The notes: a model not told the origin generated them from the letters alone. Positions 17,831-27,378 are shown, counted from the first letter of the stretch. The stretch is DNA of 64,000 nucleotides from Microbacterium halophytorum (GCF_002970975.1 NZ_PNFA01000005.1:124001-188000); one strand, 5' to 3'. A program made the numbers and translations.

Positions 17831-19584
17831 AGCGGCGCGCCTGGTCGATCGCCGCCGCGGTGCTCGCGCTGACCCTCACGGCGTGCGGCGGAGCGCCGCT
17901 CCCCGCCTCCGTCGTGCCCGATTCGTCGGCGACGGTCGCCTGGTCGCACGGGGGCCTCACGACGCTGAACGCGGCCCTGTCGACGGGCGTCACGGGAGGA
18001 GATCTCGACGTCGCCCAGCTCACCCGCGCGCAGTTCGCCCGCGAGCGCCAGGGCGAGGTGACGACCGACCCCGCGTTCGGCGAGGCGACGATCTCCGATG
18101 ATTCCGGGGACGGGCTGACGGTGCGCTACGACCTCGCGGAACCCGTCTGGTCGGACGGGATCGCCCTCGACGCCGCCGACCTGCTGCTCGCGTGGGCCGC
18201 CGGATCCGGTGCTCTCGCGGGCGAGGGCGGCCCCGGCTTCGCCTCCGCGGCGAACGGCCTGCGCCAGAGCACGACCACGCCGACGTTCGACGAGTTCGGG
18301 CGCTGGGTCGAGGTCGAGTTCGACGCTCCCGTCGTCGACTGGCAGACGGCGATCGACGTCGCCGTGCCCGCACACGTCGTGGGCCGCATCGCGCTCGGCC
18401 TCGACGACCCGATGGTCGCGAAGAAGGCCGTGATCGACGCGATCACACAGCGCGATGCCGACGCGCTCACCCGCATCGCCCTGGCGTGGAACGAGGGCTT
18501 CGCCGTCGGAGACGGCTCCTCGCCGGCGGCGGAGCTGTCGCTGTCGAGCGGGCCCTTCCGGATCGAGGAGGTCACGGGCGCCGCCGGAGCCGGCGACCAG
18601 CGCGTTCAGCTCGTCGCCAACGGGGAGTATGCGGGGGAGCCGTTCCCCGCCTACGAGCGCATCGTGCTGCAGCAGGCGTCCGATCTCGACCCGACGACGC
18701 AGCTCGGGACGGAGTTCGACGTCATGCAGGTGCGGCCGGATGCCGCCGATTTCGACGCCGTGCAGGAGCTCGAGCGCGACGACTACGGCAGGGCCGTGTC
18801 GAACCGCGGCCAGATGTGGGCGCTCGTCGCCCGCGTCGACGGCTCCCCCTCGCGGAGCATGCTCGCAGACCCGGATGCGCGGCGCGCCTTCCTCGCGGCC
18901 GTTCCTGCGGGCGAGGTCGTCGCGGAGGCGGCGGGGCCGTGGAGCACCGACTACGCGCCGACGTCGTCGATGGTGTTCCCGCCCGGTACCGACGGGTACG
19001 ACATCGCCGTGGAGGACGCGGGGCGCGCCGAGGCGCTCAGCGTCGACGGCAACGCGGACGACGCGCGCCGGGCGGCGGAGGTCCCGAGGGGAGCGCGCGT
19101 CTGCGTGCTCTACGACACCGGCGTGCCGTTCGCCGGGCGCGCCTTCGAGGCGCTGCGCGACCTCGTCGGTGAGTCCGGATGGAGCGCGACGGACTGCGGC
19201 AGCGACGATCCGCTGGGCGTCGTCGAGAACGGCGGAGCGTTCGACGCGGCCCTCGTGCGGCTCCCCGTTCCGATCGAGCCCCGCGACCTCCGCGCGCAGT
19301 GGGGAAGCGACTCGCCCCTGAACATCAGCGGCGCGACGAGCGGAAAGCGTGATGCGCTGATCGACGAGCTCGAGCGAACGACGGACGCTTACGACGCCCG
19401 CGACACCCGCGTCGAGATCGAGAAGACGATCGTCGACCAGCTCGTCTCGGTGCCGCTCGCCATGGACCCCGTGATCACGCTCTCCGATCGCGACGTCGAG
19501 GGCGTGCAGCCGTCGTCCGGCACCCCCGATGGACTCGTCGCGGGCGCGACCGGGTGGGCACCCGTGGTGCCCACCGCCCCATAG
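17827..19584 (+). CDS. Extracellular solute-binding lipoprotein (SBP_bac_5-like) coupled to the T7SS ATPase
   Basis: A 585-residue lipoprotein with a short signal peptide and lipobox (LTLTAC ending about residue 18). The body resembles family 5 (oligopeptide/nickel) solute-binding proteins: TVRYDL.EPVWSDG early on and a large two-lobe length. The GTG start overlaps the ATPase stop as GTGA, so synthesis is tied to the secretion motor. No permease or ABC ATPase gene lies nearby, which argues against an ordinary importer role. It may be a cell-surface component of this secretion system or a ligand sensor. The fold call is good; function is open. Confidence 0.85.
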   Translation: MKRRAWSIAAAVLALTLTACGGAPLPASVVPDSSATVAWSHGGLTTLNAALSTGVTGGDLDVAQLTRAQFARERQGEVTTDPAFGEATISDDSGDGLTVRYDLAEPVWSDGIALDAADLLLAWAAGSGALAGEGGPGFASAANGLRQSTTTPTFDEFGRWVEVEFDAPVVDWQTAIDVAVPAHVVGRIALGLDDPMVAKKAVIDAITQRDADALTRIALAWNEGFAVGDGSSPAAELSLSSGPFRIEEVTGAAGAGDQRVQLVANGEYAGEPFPAYERIVLQQASDLDPTTQLGTEFDVMQVRPDAADFDAVQELERDDYGRAVSNRGQMWALVARVDGSPSRSMLADPDARRAFLAAVPAGEVVAEAAGPWSTDYAPTSSMVFPPGTDGYDIAVEDAGRAEALSVDGNADDARRAAEVPRGARVCVLYDTGVPFAGRAFEALRDLVGESGWSATDCGSDDPLGVVENGGAFDAALVRLPVPIEPRDLRAQWGSDSPLNISGATSGKRDALIDELERTTDAYDARDTRVEIEKTIVDQLVSVPLAMDPVITLSDRDVEGVQPSSGTPDGLVAGATGWAPVVPTAP

Positions 19585-19734
19585 CAGCCGAGTACTCTGC
19601 CGGGGTCTCAGAATCCGCACCGAACAGCGCTCTGAAAGTGCATAGTCTGCGACCTCGGCGATGATTTCGTGCCCGGATGGCGGCGCGCGTCGGCGGAGGG
19701 GGTCACGGGCCCGGAGGCGCCGCGGCTCGGAGCG

Positions 19735-20292
19735 TCAGGGGCGACGGGTCGCCTCGAGGAGGTCGCGCTCGAGCGCCTCGGCGTCGGCCTCCGCCAAGAC
19801 GGCGCCCCACAACGGGGCTGCCGAGACGCCGTCGGTGGCCGCGACGACGAGGCGCACCGTGGCGGGCGCGAGGCCGTCGCCCATCAGATCGTCCCGCCAG
19901 CGGCGCCCGTCGGCCTCGCTGAGCTCCCGCACCGCCGCGACGTTCATCAGCTGAGCCGCCACGGCGATCATCTCGCGCGTGTCGTCCCCGACCGCATCGG
20001 CGAAGCTGACCCGGATGTACGCGCGAGCCAGGCGACCGGGCTCGCCCGCGGGCTCTCGCGATGCCTCGGCGAACACCGAGGCCCGGAACCGCTCGAACAG
20101 GCGGGTCGCACCGGCCGCGAAGAGGTCGTCCTTCGTCGGGAAGTGGTAGAGCAGGCCGCCTTTGGAGACCCCGGCGGCCTCGGCGACGTCCGCGAGCGGC
20201 ACCTCGTGGCCGCGGCGCGCGACGAGCGACGTCGCCGCGTCGAGGATGACGCGGCGCGTCTCGTCCGCCCCGCGGCCCGCCGTTCTGCCCAT
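19735..20292 (-). CDS. TetR family transcriptional regulator
   Basis: A 185-residue repressor with an N-terminal TetR helix-turn-helix (about 10-56: ILDAATSLVARRG, VAEAAGVSKGGLLYHFPTK). The C-terminal ligand domain is of the TetR_C type seen with MFS pumps. ATG at 20292 lies one base past the stop of the upstream MFS gene, so it is the second gene of that operon. It presumably represses the pump gene through the operator upstream of it; the inducer is unknown. Confidence 0.9.
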   Translation of the reverse strand: MGRTAGRGADETRRVILDAATSLVARRGHEVPLADVAEAAGVSKGGLLYHFPTKDDLFAAGATRLFERFRASVFAEASREPAGEPGRLARAYIRVSFADAVGDDTREMIAVAAQLMNVAAVRELSEADGRRWRDDLMGDGLAPATVRLVVAATDGVSAAPLWGAVLAEADAEALERDLLEATRRP

Positions 20293-20293
20293 G

Positions 20294-21949
20294 TCAGCCC
20301 ACGCTACCCGTACGGGCACCCGGCGCTTCCCCGACCGGCGCGTCCGCAGCGGCCGAGGGGGCGCCCCCCTCGGCACCTGCAGCCGCCGTCGCCCCGTGCG
20401 ACGCGTGCGCCGATGTGGGGCCGCCGATCGGCGCCCCGGCCCCGGGCACGCTCGCCTCAGCACCGCCCGAGGCGCCGGCATCCGTCACCGCGCCTTCCGA
20501 ACCTTTCCCGGACGGGATCAGGCGCAACGCCACGAAGGCGCCCACGAGCATCACGGCGGCGCCGATGAGGGTCGTCGCCTGGATCGCCGTCACGAAGGCC
20601 TCGCGCGCGGCCTCGAGCGCGGGCCCGTCCCCCAGCGAGGCGGACGCGGTCGCCAGCGACTCGCGGACCGCGTCCGGGGCATCGACGGGGAGCCCGATCC
20701 GGTAGATCACCGTCGTGACGGAGCCCAGCACGGCGATCCCCATGGCCGTGCCGAACTCGTACGCCGTCTCGGAGATCGACGAGGCCGCCCCCGCCTTCTC
20801 CTTCGGAACGGCGGAGACGACGGCATCGACGCTCAACGTCTCGGAGACGCCGATGCCCAGCCCGAGCGGCACGAGCGCCAGCAGCACCCACACCAGCTGC
20901 TCCGCCCCCTCGACGAGCGCGACCGTGACGAGGCCGGCCGCCCCCACCGCGAGCGCGAGCGCGATGGCGCGCCCGCGGCCGAGGCGGGCGAGGAGCACGC
21001 CGACGAACGCCACCGCCACGAGCGAGGCGAGTGCGGCCGGCAGCTGCGCGAGCCCCGCTTCGAGCGTGCCGAGCCCGCGCGCCAACTGCAGGTACTGCGA
21101 GAAGAAGAACAGCACGCCGCTCATCGCGAATACCGAGATGAAGTTCACGGCGACCGCGCCGCTGAACGCCCCGTTGGCGAACAGCGATACGTCGATCATC
21201 GGTTCGTCGGCGCGGCGCTGACGCCGGATGAACAGCCAGGCGCCCACGACCGCCAGCAGGGCGGACGCGACCAGGGCCAGGTCGAAGCCGCCGGATGCGG
21301 CGTGCTTGATCGCGTACACGAAGGGCACGATCGCGAGCATCGACAGCGCGCTCGAGAGGAGGTCGATCGGGTGCCTCTCGGGGTTGCGCGACTCCGGCAG
21401 CACGGGCCAGCCGACCGCCAGGATCAGCACGATCACGGGCACGTTGATCAGGAAGACGCTCCCCCACCAGAAGTGCTCGAGCAGCGCGCCGCCGACGACG
21501 GGTCCGAGCGCGATGCCGCTCGCGGCGGCCGCCGACCAGATCGCGATCGCGCGCGTGCGCTCGGCGGGGTCGGTGAAGATGTTCCGGATGAGCGACAGCG
21601 TCGACGGCATCAGCGTCGCGCCGGCGGCGCCCAGGGCGAGCCGCGCGGCGATCAGGGCCTCCGGGGTGGGCGCGAGCGCCGCGGCGACGGAGGCGATGCC
21701 GAACGCCGCGGAACCGATCAGGAGCAGCCGCTTCCGCCCGATCCTGTCGGCGACGTTCCCCATGGTGATCAGCAGGCCCGCGATCGCGAACGAGTAGACG
21801 TCGCCGATCCACAGCACTTCCGTCGCCGTGGCGCCGAGGTCGCGGGTGAGCGACGGCACGGCGAGGTGCATCACGGTGGCGTCGACGGCGATCAGCAGCA
21901 CCGCTCCCGTCAGCACCGCGAGGCTCACGTACTTGCGCAGCTTCGTCAT
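20294..21949 (-). CDS. MFS drug:H+ antiporter, DHA2 (14-TMS) family
   Basis: A 551-residue efflux transporter with 14 hydrophobic segments. Motif A is GNVADRIGRKRLLLIG, the DHA2 signature WIGDVYSFAIAGLL is near residue 47, and motif C is SGIALGPVVGGALLE. The closest general match is QacA/SmvA-type multidrug exporters. The last about 65 residues form an Ala/Gly/Pro-rich cytoplasmic tail with no membrane character. It is followed at once by the TetR gene. Substrates (cationic drugs, dyes or antiseptics) are inferred only from the family. Confidence 0.9.
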   Translation of the reverse strand: MTKLRKYVSLAVLTGAVLLIAVDATVMHLAVPSLTRDLGATATEVLWIGDVYSFAIAGLLITMGNVADRIGRKRLLLIGSAAFGIASVAAALAPTPEALIAARLALGAAGATLMPSTLSLIRNIFTDPAERTRAIAIWSAAAASGIALGPVVGGALLEHFWWGSVFLINVPVIVLILAVGWPVLPESRNPERHPIDLLSSALSMLAIVPFVYAIKHAASGGFDLALVASALLAVVGAWLFIRRQRRADEPMIDVSLFANGAFSGAVAVNFISVFAMSGVLFFFSQYLQLARGLGTLEAGLAQLPAALASLVAVAFVGVLLARLGRGRAIALALAVGAAGLVTVALVEGAEQLVWVLLALVPLGLGIGVSETLSVDAVVSAVPKEKAGAASSISETAYEFGTAMGIAVLGSVTTVIYRIGLPVDAPDAVRESLATASASLGDGPALEAAREAFVTAIQATTLIGAAVMLVGAFVALRLIPSGKGSEGAVTDAGASGGAEASVPGAGAPIGGPTSAHASHGATAAAGAEGGAPSAAADAPVGEAPGARTGSVG

Positions 21950-21966
21950 CCGGAATCCCTCTCAAA

Positions 21967-21986
21967 TAGACCGTCCAGCCGGTACA
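21967..21986. promoter_or_regulatory. Putative TetR operator upstream of the MFS gene
   Basis: The segment TAGACCGTCCAGCCGGTACA is an imperfect palindrome with an ACCG...CGGT core, located 18 nt upstream of the MFS start. TAGACCG-type half-sites are common for TetR repressors of MFS pumps. Six of ten arm positions match, so the call is tentative. Confidence 0.4.
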
Positions 21987-22020
21987 GTTTCGCGGACCGA
22001 GCTGGGCACCCGCTGTGCAC

Positions 22021-22047
22021 GAACGGGTAGTCGGCGCCTACCCGTTC
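22021..22047. promoter_or_regulatory. Perfect 10-bp inverted repeat between MFS and fdhA
   Basis: GAACGGGTAG at 22021-22030 and CTACCCGTTC at 22038-22047 are exact reverse complements around a 7-nt spacer. The element lies 140 nt upstream of the formaldehyde dehydrogenase start and 72 nt upstream of the divergent MFS gene. It looks like a dimeric-regulator operator or a leader hairpin. Confidence 0.55.
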
Positions 22048-22186
22048 GGGTCTTGTCCGCCGTATGCCGAAGGAGAAGACTGCAACCGTGCCGGAACGCC
22101 CGGAGCATCACGCCCGGCGGGGCATCCGGGCTCTGCGGCACGCACGTCGACGCGGCGAGGACGCCGCAGATCGGAAGGCGCACCCC

Positions 22187-23404
22187 ATGGCTGGAAACAA
22201 GGCTGTCGCATACAAGGGGCCGGGCGAGGTCGAGGTCATCGACACCGACTACCCCGAGTTCGAGCTGAAGGACGGGCCGGGCGTCAACCCGGCCAACGTC
22301 GGGCGGAAGGTGCCCCACGGGGCGATCCTGCGCACCGTCGCGACCAACATCTGCGGATCGGACCAGCACATGGTCCGCGGCCGCACCACGGCGCCGGCCG
22401 GGCTCGTGCTCGGCCACGAGATCACGGGCGAGGTGGTCGAAGTGGGCCCGGACGTCGAGTTCATCGAACCGGGCGACATCGTCTCGGTGCCCTTCAACAT
22501 CGCGTGCGGCCGATGCCGCAACTGCAAGGAAGGGAAGACCGGCATCTGCCTCAACGTCAACCCCGACCGCCCCGGCTCGGCGTACGGATACGTCGACATG
22601 GGCGGCTGGGTCGGCGGCCAGGCGGAGTACGTGCTGGTTCCGTACGCCGACTGGAACCTCCTGAAGTTCCCCGACCGCGACCAGGCCCTCGAGAAGATCC
22701 TCGACCTGACGATGCTGTCGGACATCTTCCCCACGGGCTTCCACGGTGCGTACACGGCGGGTGTGCGCCCGGGCTCGACGGTGTACATCGCGGGCGCGGG
22801 CCCCGTCGGCATCGCCGCGGCCGTCGGCGCGCAGTTGCTGGGCGCGGCGGCCGTGCTCGTCGGCGACCTGAACCCGGATCGCCTGGCGCGCGTGCGCGAG
22901 CTCGGCTGCGAGCCCGTCGACGTGTCCAAGGGCGACCCGCGCGACCAGATCGAGCACATCCTCGGCGTGCCCGAGGTCGAGTGCGGCGTCGATGCCGTCG
23001 GCTTCGAAGCCCGCGGGCACGGCGCCGACGCGTCGCACGAGGCGCCGGCGACCGTCCTGAACTCGCTCATGGACGTGACGGCCGCCGGCGGCGCCCTCGG
23101 CATCCCCGGCCTGTACGTCACGGGCGACCCCGGCGGCGTCGACGAGGCCGCCAAGACCGGTTCCCTGTCGATCCGCCTCGGCCTGGGCTGGGCGAAGTCG
23201 CTGTCGTTCGCCACCGGCCAGTGCCCCGTGATGCAGTACAACGTGCGGCTGATGCAGGCGATCCTGCACGACAAGGTGCAGATCGCCAAGGCGGTGAATG
23301 CGACCCCGATCCCGCTCGAGGACGCACCCCGCGGTTACGCCGAGTTCGACCAGGGCGCGGCCAACAAGTACGTGCTCGACCCCAATGGATACATCAAGGC
23401 GTGA
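22187..23404 (+). CDS. fdhA: Glutathione-independent formaldehyde dehydrogenase (zinc, NAD-dependent)
   Basis: A 405-residue zinc-dependent medium-chain dehydrogenase, close in length to Pseudomonas putida FdhA. Catalytic-zinc residues are in NICGSDQH and GHEITGEVV; the structural-zinc loop has CGRCRNCKEGKTGIC; the nucleotide fold has GAGPVGIAAA. The family oxidises formaldehyde to formate with tightly bound NAD and no thiol cofactor, and can dismutate aldehydes. ATG at 22187 is chosen for GGAAGG nine bases upstream and the family's MAGNKAVAY start. It is followed 13 nt later by a GlcG/HbpS gene. Confidence 0.93.
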   Translation: MAGNKAVAYKGPGEVEVIDTDYPEFELKDGPGVNPANVGRKVPHGAILRTVATNICGSDQHMVRGRTTAPAGLVLGHEITGEVVEVGPDVEFIEPGDIVSVPFNIACGRCRNCKEGKTGICLNVNPDRPGSAYGYVDMGGWVGGQAEYVLVPYADWNLLKFPDRDQALEKILDLTMLSDIFPTGFHGAYTAGVRPGSTVYIAGAGPVGIAAAVGAQLLGAAAVLVGDLNPDRLARVRELGCEPVDVSKGDPRDQIEHILGVPEVECGVDAVGFEARGHGADASHEAPATVLNSLMDVTAAGGALGIPGLYVTGDPGGVDEAAKTGSLSIRLGLGWAKSLSFATGQCPVMQYNVRLMQAILHDKVQIAKAVNATPIPLEDAPRGYAEFDQGAANKYVLDPNGYIKA

Positions 23405-23417
23405 AGGAGAAGACATC

Positions 23418-23822
23418 ATGAGCGTGAACCTCGAAGATGCCCGTCGCGTGATCGCGGCGGGCGAGGCCAGAGCAGACGAGATCGGCCAGCCGATGAACAT
23501 CGCCGTCGTCGACGCGGGCGGCAACCTCGTCGCCCACGTGCGCCAGGACGGCGCGTGGATCGGCAGCGTCGAGATCTCGATCTCGAAGGCGTGGACGTCG
23601 CGCGCCTTCGACATCCAGACGAAGGACCTCGGCGACAACGCGCAGCCGACGCAGCAGTTCTTCGGCATCCACACCACGAACGCGCACGGTCGCGGCGTCG
23701 CCATCTTCGCGGGCGGCGTGCCGCTGACGAGGAACGGCGAGGTCGTCGGCGCCGTCGGCGTGTCCGGCGGAGGCGGAGACCAGGACCAGACGGTCGCGGA
23801 GGCGGCGGCCGCCGCACTCTAG
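23418..23822 (+). CDS. GlcG/HbpS family heme-binding-like protein
   Basis: A 134-residue small alpha/beta protein of the GlcG/HbpS (DUF336) family: AMNIAVVDAGGNLVAH-like core, a central SKAWTSRAF helix and the VVGAVGVSGG signature near the end. It lacks the secretion signal found in HbpS. GGAGAAGA precedes the ATG. It is in operon with fdhA, and such proteins often accompany aldehyde or glycolate dehydrogenases with an unclear role, possibly cofactor or heme binding. A strong terminator follows. Confidence 0.88.
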   Translation: MSVNLEDARRVIAAGEARADEIGQPMNIAVVDAGGNLVAHVRQDGAWIGSVEISISKAWTSRAFDIQTKDLGDNAQPTQQFFGIHTTNAHGRGVAIFAGGVPLTRNGEVVGAVGVSGGGGDQDQTVAEAAAAAL

Positions 23823-23867
23823 CGACCGCTTCGGAACAGAACCCCGGCGGCCCTCCCGAACGATGAA

Positions 23868-23915
23868 GCGGCCCGTTCCCCCGGAAGATCGGAAAACCAA
23901 GGGGGAACGGGCCGC
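23868..23915. terminator. Bidirectional terminator between fdhA operon and pckG
   Basis: A perfect 15-bp inverted repeat (23868-23882 with 23901-23915) with an 18-nt loop containing an A-rich stretch. It separates the convergent GlcG-like and pckG genes. Confidence 0.8.
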
Positions 23916-23970
23916 TGGGTGCCCACGCCGGCGTGCGGTCCGGGTGGAGCTGGCGGGATCCTGCGTGCGG

Positions 23971-25809
23971 TCAGGACCCCGCGGTCTCGAGACGGCGCCG
24001 CAGCGCCGCGAGCTGCTCGCGCAGCGCGGCCGGCACGCGGTCGCCGAAGGTGTCGAAGAACTCCTCGGTCAGCTCGGCCTCCGCCAACCAACCGGCGGGG
24101 TCGATGTCGAAGAGCTCCCGGATGTCGTCATCCGGGATCTCGATGCCGGTCAGGTCGAGCGCGCCCGGCTCGGGCAGCCCGCCGATGGGCGAGTCGACCA
24201 CACCGGCATCGCCGCGCAGGCGGTCGGCGATCCACGCGATGACGCGCGAGTTCTCGCCGAACCCCGGCCACAGGAAGCGGCCGTCGTCGCCCTTGCGGAA
24301 CCAGTTCACCTGGAAGATGCGGGGCAGCCTGTCGGCCTTCGCCCCCATCTCGACCCAGTGACCGAAGTAGTCGGCCATGTTGTAGCCGCAGAACGGCATC
24401 ATGGCGAACGGGTCGCGGCGCAGCTCGCCGACGGTGCCTTCGGCCGCCGCCGTGCGCTCCGACGAGATCGTGGCGCCCAGGAACACGCCGTGCTCCCAGT
24501 CGCGCGCCTCGACGACGAGCGGGACGTTCGTGGCGCGTCGGCCGCCGAAGAGGATCGCATCGAGCGGCACCGCCTCCTCCCAATCGGGCGAGATCGACGG
24601 CGCCTGCGAGGCTGCCACAGTGAAGCGCGAGTTCGGGTGCGCGGCCGGGCGGCCGGCATCCGGGGTCCAGTCGTCGCCCCGCCAGTCGATGAGATGCTCG
24701 GGCGCCTCGTCGGTCAGGCCCTCCCACCACACGTCGCCGTCGTCGGTGAGGGCGACGTTCGTGAAGATCACGTTGCCCCAGAGCGTCTCGACGGCCGTGA
24801 CGTTCGTCGACTCGCCCGTGCCTGGCGCGACGCCGAAGAAGCCGGCCTCGGGGTTGATGGCATAGAGCCGCCCGTCGTCGCCGGGCCGGATCCACACGAT
24901 GTCGTCCCCGAGCGTCTCGACCTTCCAGCCGGGAAGCGTCGGGCGCAGCATCGCGAGGTTCGTCTTGCCGCAGGCCGAGGGGAACGCAGCGGCGACGTGG
25001 AACGCATGGCCGGCGGGGTCGATGACACGGATGAGCAGCATGTGCTCGGCCATCCAGCCCTGGTCGCGACCGAGGACGGAGGCGATGCGCAGCGCGAAGC
25101 ACTTCTTGGCGAGGATCGCATTGCCGCCGTAGCCAGAGCCGAACGACCAGACCTCGAGGGTGTCGGGGAAGTGCGAGATGTACTTCTCATCGTTCGAGGG
25201 CCAGGCGACGTCATCCTCGCCGTCGGCGAGGGGGCGGCCGACCGAGTGCACCGTCCTGACCCACTGCGCACCCTCGGCGATGAGCTCGACGACCTCGTCG
25301 CCGACGCGCGTCATGAGCTCGATCGACGCGACGGCGTACGGGCTGTCGGTGACCTGCACGCCGATCTGCGAGATCGGGCCGCCGACCTTGCCCATCGAGA
25401 AGGGCACGACGTACATCGTGCGGCCGCGCATCGAACCGGCGAACAGCGGCTCCAGCGCGGCCCGCATCTCGGCGGGCGCCTTCCAGTTGTTGGTCGGGCC
25501 GGCGTCTTCGCGGCGCTCGGAGCAGATGAAGGTGCGGCTCTCGAGGCGGGCGACGTCGCCCGCGTCCGACCGCGCCAGGAACGAGTTGGGGCGCTTGGCG
25601 TCGTCGAGCCGGATGAGCGTGCCCTGCTCGACCATGCCCGCCAGGAGCGCATCATGCTCGGCCTTCGAGCCCGAGACCCAATGGATCCGGTCGGGTCGCG
25701 TCAGCTCGGCGATCTCGTTCACCCATGCGACGAGCTCGTCCATACCGGATCCGCCATAGGCCGGCGCGTGATCGGTGAGGTGCGCTGGCCTGGTTTCGGT
25801 CATCGTCAT
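23971..25809 (-). CDS. pckG: Phosphoenolpyruvate carboxykinase (GTP)
   Basis: A 612-residue GTP-type PEP carboxykinase. The P-loop is [12 protein letters not shown] with the hyper-reactive Cys; other family sites are [11 protein letters not shown] (metal-binding Lys), [11 protein letters not shown] (guanine site) and FGENSRVI. It converts oxaloacetate and GTP to PEP in gluconeogenesis. Two candidate ATG codons lie at 25809 and 25803; the first has GGAG four bases upstream. It is divergent from a RamB-like regulator, which in corynebacteria controls acetate and gluconeogenic metabolism. Confidence 0.95.
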   Translation of the reverse strand: MTMTETRPAHLTDHAPAYGGSGMDELVAWVNEIAELTRPDRIHWVSGSKAEHDALLAGMVEQGTLIRLDDAKRPNSFLARSDAGDVARLESRTFICSERREDAGPTNNWKAPAEMRAALEPLFAGSMRGRTMYVVPFSMGKVGGPISQIGVQVTDSPYAVASIELMTRVGDEVVELIAEGAQWVRTVHSVGRPLADGEDDVAWPSNDEKYISHFPDTLEVWSFGSGYGGNAILAKKCFALRIASVLGRDQGWMAEHMLLIRVIDPAGHAFHVAAAFPSACGKTNLAMLRPTLPGWKVETLGDDIVWIRPGDDGRLYAINPEAGFFGVAPGTGESTNVTAVETLWGNVIFTNVALTDDGDVWWEGLTDEAPEHLIDWRGDDWTPDAGRPAAHPNSRFTVAASQAPSISPDWEEAVPLDAILFGGRRATNVPLVVEARDWEHGVFLGATISSERTAAAEGTVGELRRDPFAMMPFCGYNMADYFGHWVEMGAKADRLPRIFQVNWFRKGDDGRFLWPGFGENSRVIAWIADRLRGDAGVVDSPIGGLPEPGALDLTGIEIPDDDIRELFDIDPAGWLAEAELTEEFFDTFGDRVPAALREQLAALRRRLETAGS

Positions 25810-25920
25810 GGTGCTCCAATCGGTACGAACGGGTTGATATCTCCACTCTCGCCCCCAACGGCCGGTACTTATGACCGATTCCAGTGGCAAGAATCACCGA
25901 TCTTTAGATAGGGTCAAGGA

Positions 25921-27378
25921 ATGACTCCCACGACCGATTCGCGTTCCGGCCTCGAGCTCAAGACGCTCGGCCACCGCATCCGGCACCACCGCCTCGCGGG
26001 CGGATTCACCCTCGACGACCTCGGCGCGCGCGTCGGCGTCGCGGGGAGCCAGCTGAGCCTGATCGAGAACGGGAAGCGCGAACCGAAGCTCTCGCTGCTG
26101 CAGTCGATCGCCGAGGCGACGGGCACGACCGTGAACGACCTCATCTCCGGCGAACCGCCGAACCGCAGGGCGGCGCTCGAGATCGAGCTCGAGCGGGCGC
26201 AGTCGAGCCCCGTGTTCCGGCGGCTGGGCGTGCCGACCGTGAAGGTCACGAAGTCGATGAGCGACGAGACGATCGAGTCGATGCTCGGCCTGCACCGCGA
26301 GCTGCAGCGGCGCGAGGCGGAGGCGATCGCAACCCCCGAAGAGGCGCGCCGCGCCAACACCGAGCTGCGCCTCAAGATGCGCGCGAAGAACAACTACCTG
26401 CCCGAGATCGAGAAGCTCGCCGAGAAGCAGTTGGCGGCGGCCGGTCACTCAACGGGCGCGCTGACGCACCGCACCGTCAGCATCATGGCGCAGCAGCTCG
26501 GCTTCCAGCTGTTCTACGTGAACGACCTGCCGGAGGCGACACGGTCGATCACCGACCTCGAGAACGGCAGGATCTACCTCCCACCCGCTTCGATCCCCGG
26601 GGGCCACGGCCTGCGCTCCATGGCGCTGCAGGCGATGGCGCACCGCCTGCTCGGCCACACCCCGCCGACCGACTACGCCGACTTCCTGCAGCAGCGTCTC
26701 GAGATCAACTACTACGCCGCGTGCTGCCTCATCCCCGAGACCAAGGCCGTCGCCTTCCTGAGCGAGGCGAAGAAGGAGCGCAACCTCGCGGTCGAGGACT
26801 TCCGCGATGCGTTCGGCGTGACCCACGAGTCGGCCGCCATGCGGATGACGAACCTGATGACCGAGCACCTCGGCATGCGCCTGCACTTCCTGCGCGTCGG
26901 CGCGGCGGGGCAGATCGAGCGCGTGTACGAGAACGACGACCTGCCGCTGTCGGAAGACGTCACGGGCAGCGTCGAGGGCCAGGTCGTGTGCAAGAACTTC
27001 TCGGCGCGCGACGCGTTCGACCGGCAGAACCGCACGACCGAGCACTACCAGTACACCGACACGCCCGCCGGCACGTACTGGTGCTCGACCCAGACGGGGA
27101 CGCGCGACGACGGCGCGTTCTCGATCACGGCGGGCGTGCCGTTCGACGATGCGCGCTTCTGGCGCGGGCGCGAGACGCAGAACCGGCGCGTGTCGACGTG
27201 CCCCGACGAATCCTGCTGCCGCAGGGCTCCCAGCGAGCTGTCCGACCGGTGGCGCGGCAGGGCCTGGCCGAGCGCCAGGGTGCACACGCACATCTTCACC
27301 CCGCTCCCCCGCGGGACCTTCCCCGGCGTCGACGACTCGACGGTGTTCGAGTTCCTCGACCGCCACGCCCGCACGTAG
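25921..27378 (+). CDS. RamB/ScfR-type XRE regulator of short-chain fatty acid metabolism
   Basis: A 485-residue regulator. An XRE helix-turn-helix occupies about 12-68 (LDDLGARVGVAGSQLSLIENG), an ImmA/IrrE-like domain about 175-300, and a C-terminal DUF2083-type domain with a Cys-rich patch (STCPDESCCRRAP). The peptidase-like HExxH is replaced by MAHRLLGH near residue 238, so protease activity is unlikely; family members bind acyl-CoA or respond to short fatty acids. AAGGA lies just before the ATG. It is divergent from pckG across 111 nt, consistent with direct control of that promoter. Confidence 0.88.
   Translation: MTPTTDSRSGLELKTLGHRIRHHRLAGGFTLDDLGARVGVAGSQLSLIENGKREPKLSLLQSIAEATGTTVNDLISGEPPNRRAALEIELERAQSSPVFRRLGVPTVKVTKSMSDETIESMLGLHRELQRREAEAIATPEEARRANTELRLKMRAKNNYLPEIEKLAEKQLAAAGHSTGALTHRTVSIMAQQLGFQLFYVNDLPEATRSITDLENGRIYLPPASIPGGHGLRSMALQAMAHRLLGHTPPTDYADFLQQRLEINYYAACCLIPETKAVAFLSEAKKERNLAVEDFRDAFGVTHESAAMRMTNLMTEHLGMRLHFLRVGAAGQIERVYENDDLPLSEDVTGSVEGQVVCKNFSARDAFDRQNRTTEHYQYTDTPAGTYWCSTQTGTRDDGAFSITAGVPFDDARFWRGRETQNRRVSTCPDESCCRRAPSELSDRWRGRAWPSARVHTHIFTPLPRGTFPGVDDSTVFEFLDRHART

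Noticed and set aside
17827-19584. Ordinary oligopeptide importer
   Set aside because: The binding protein has no transporter genes beside it and is coupled to a secretion ATPase.
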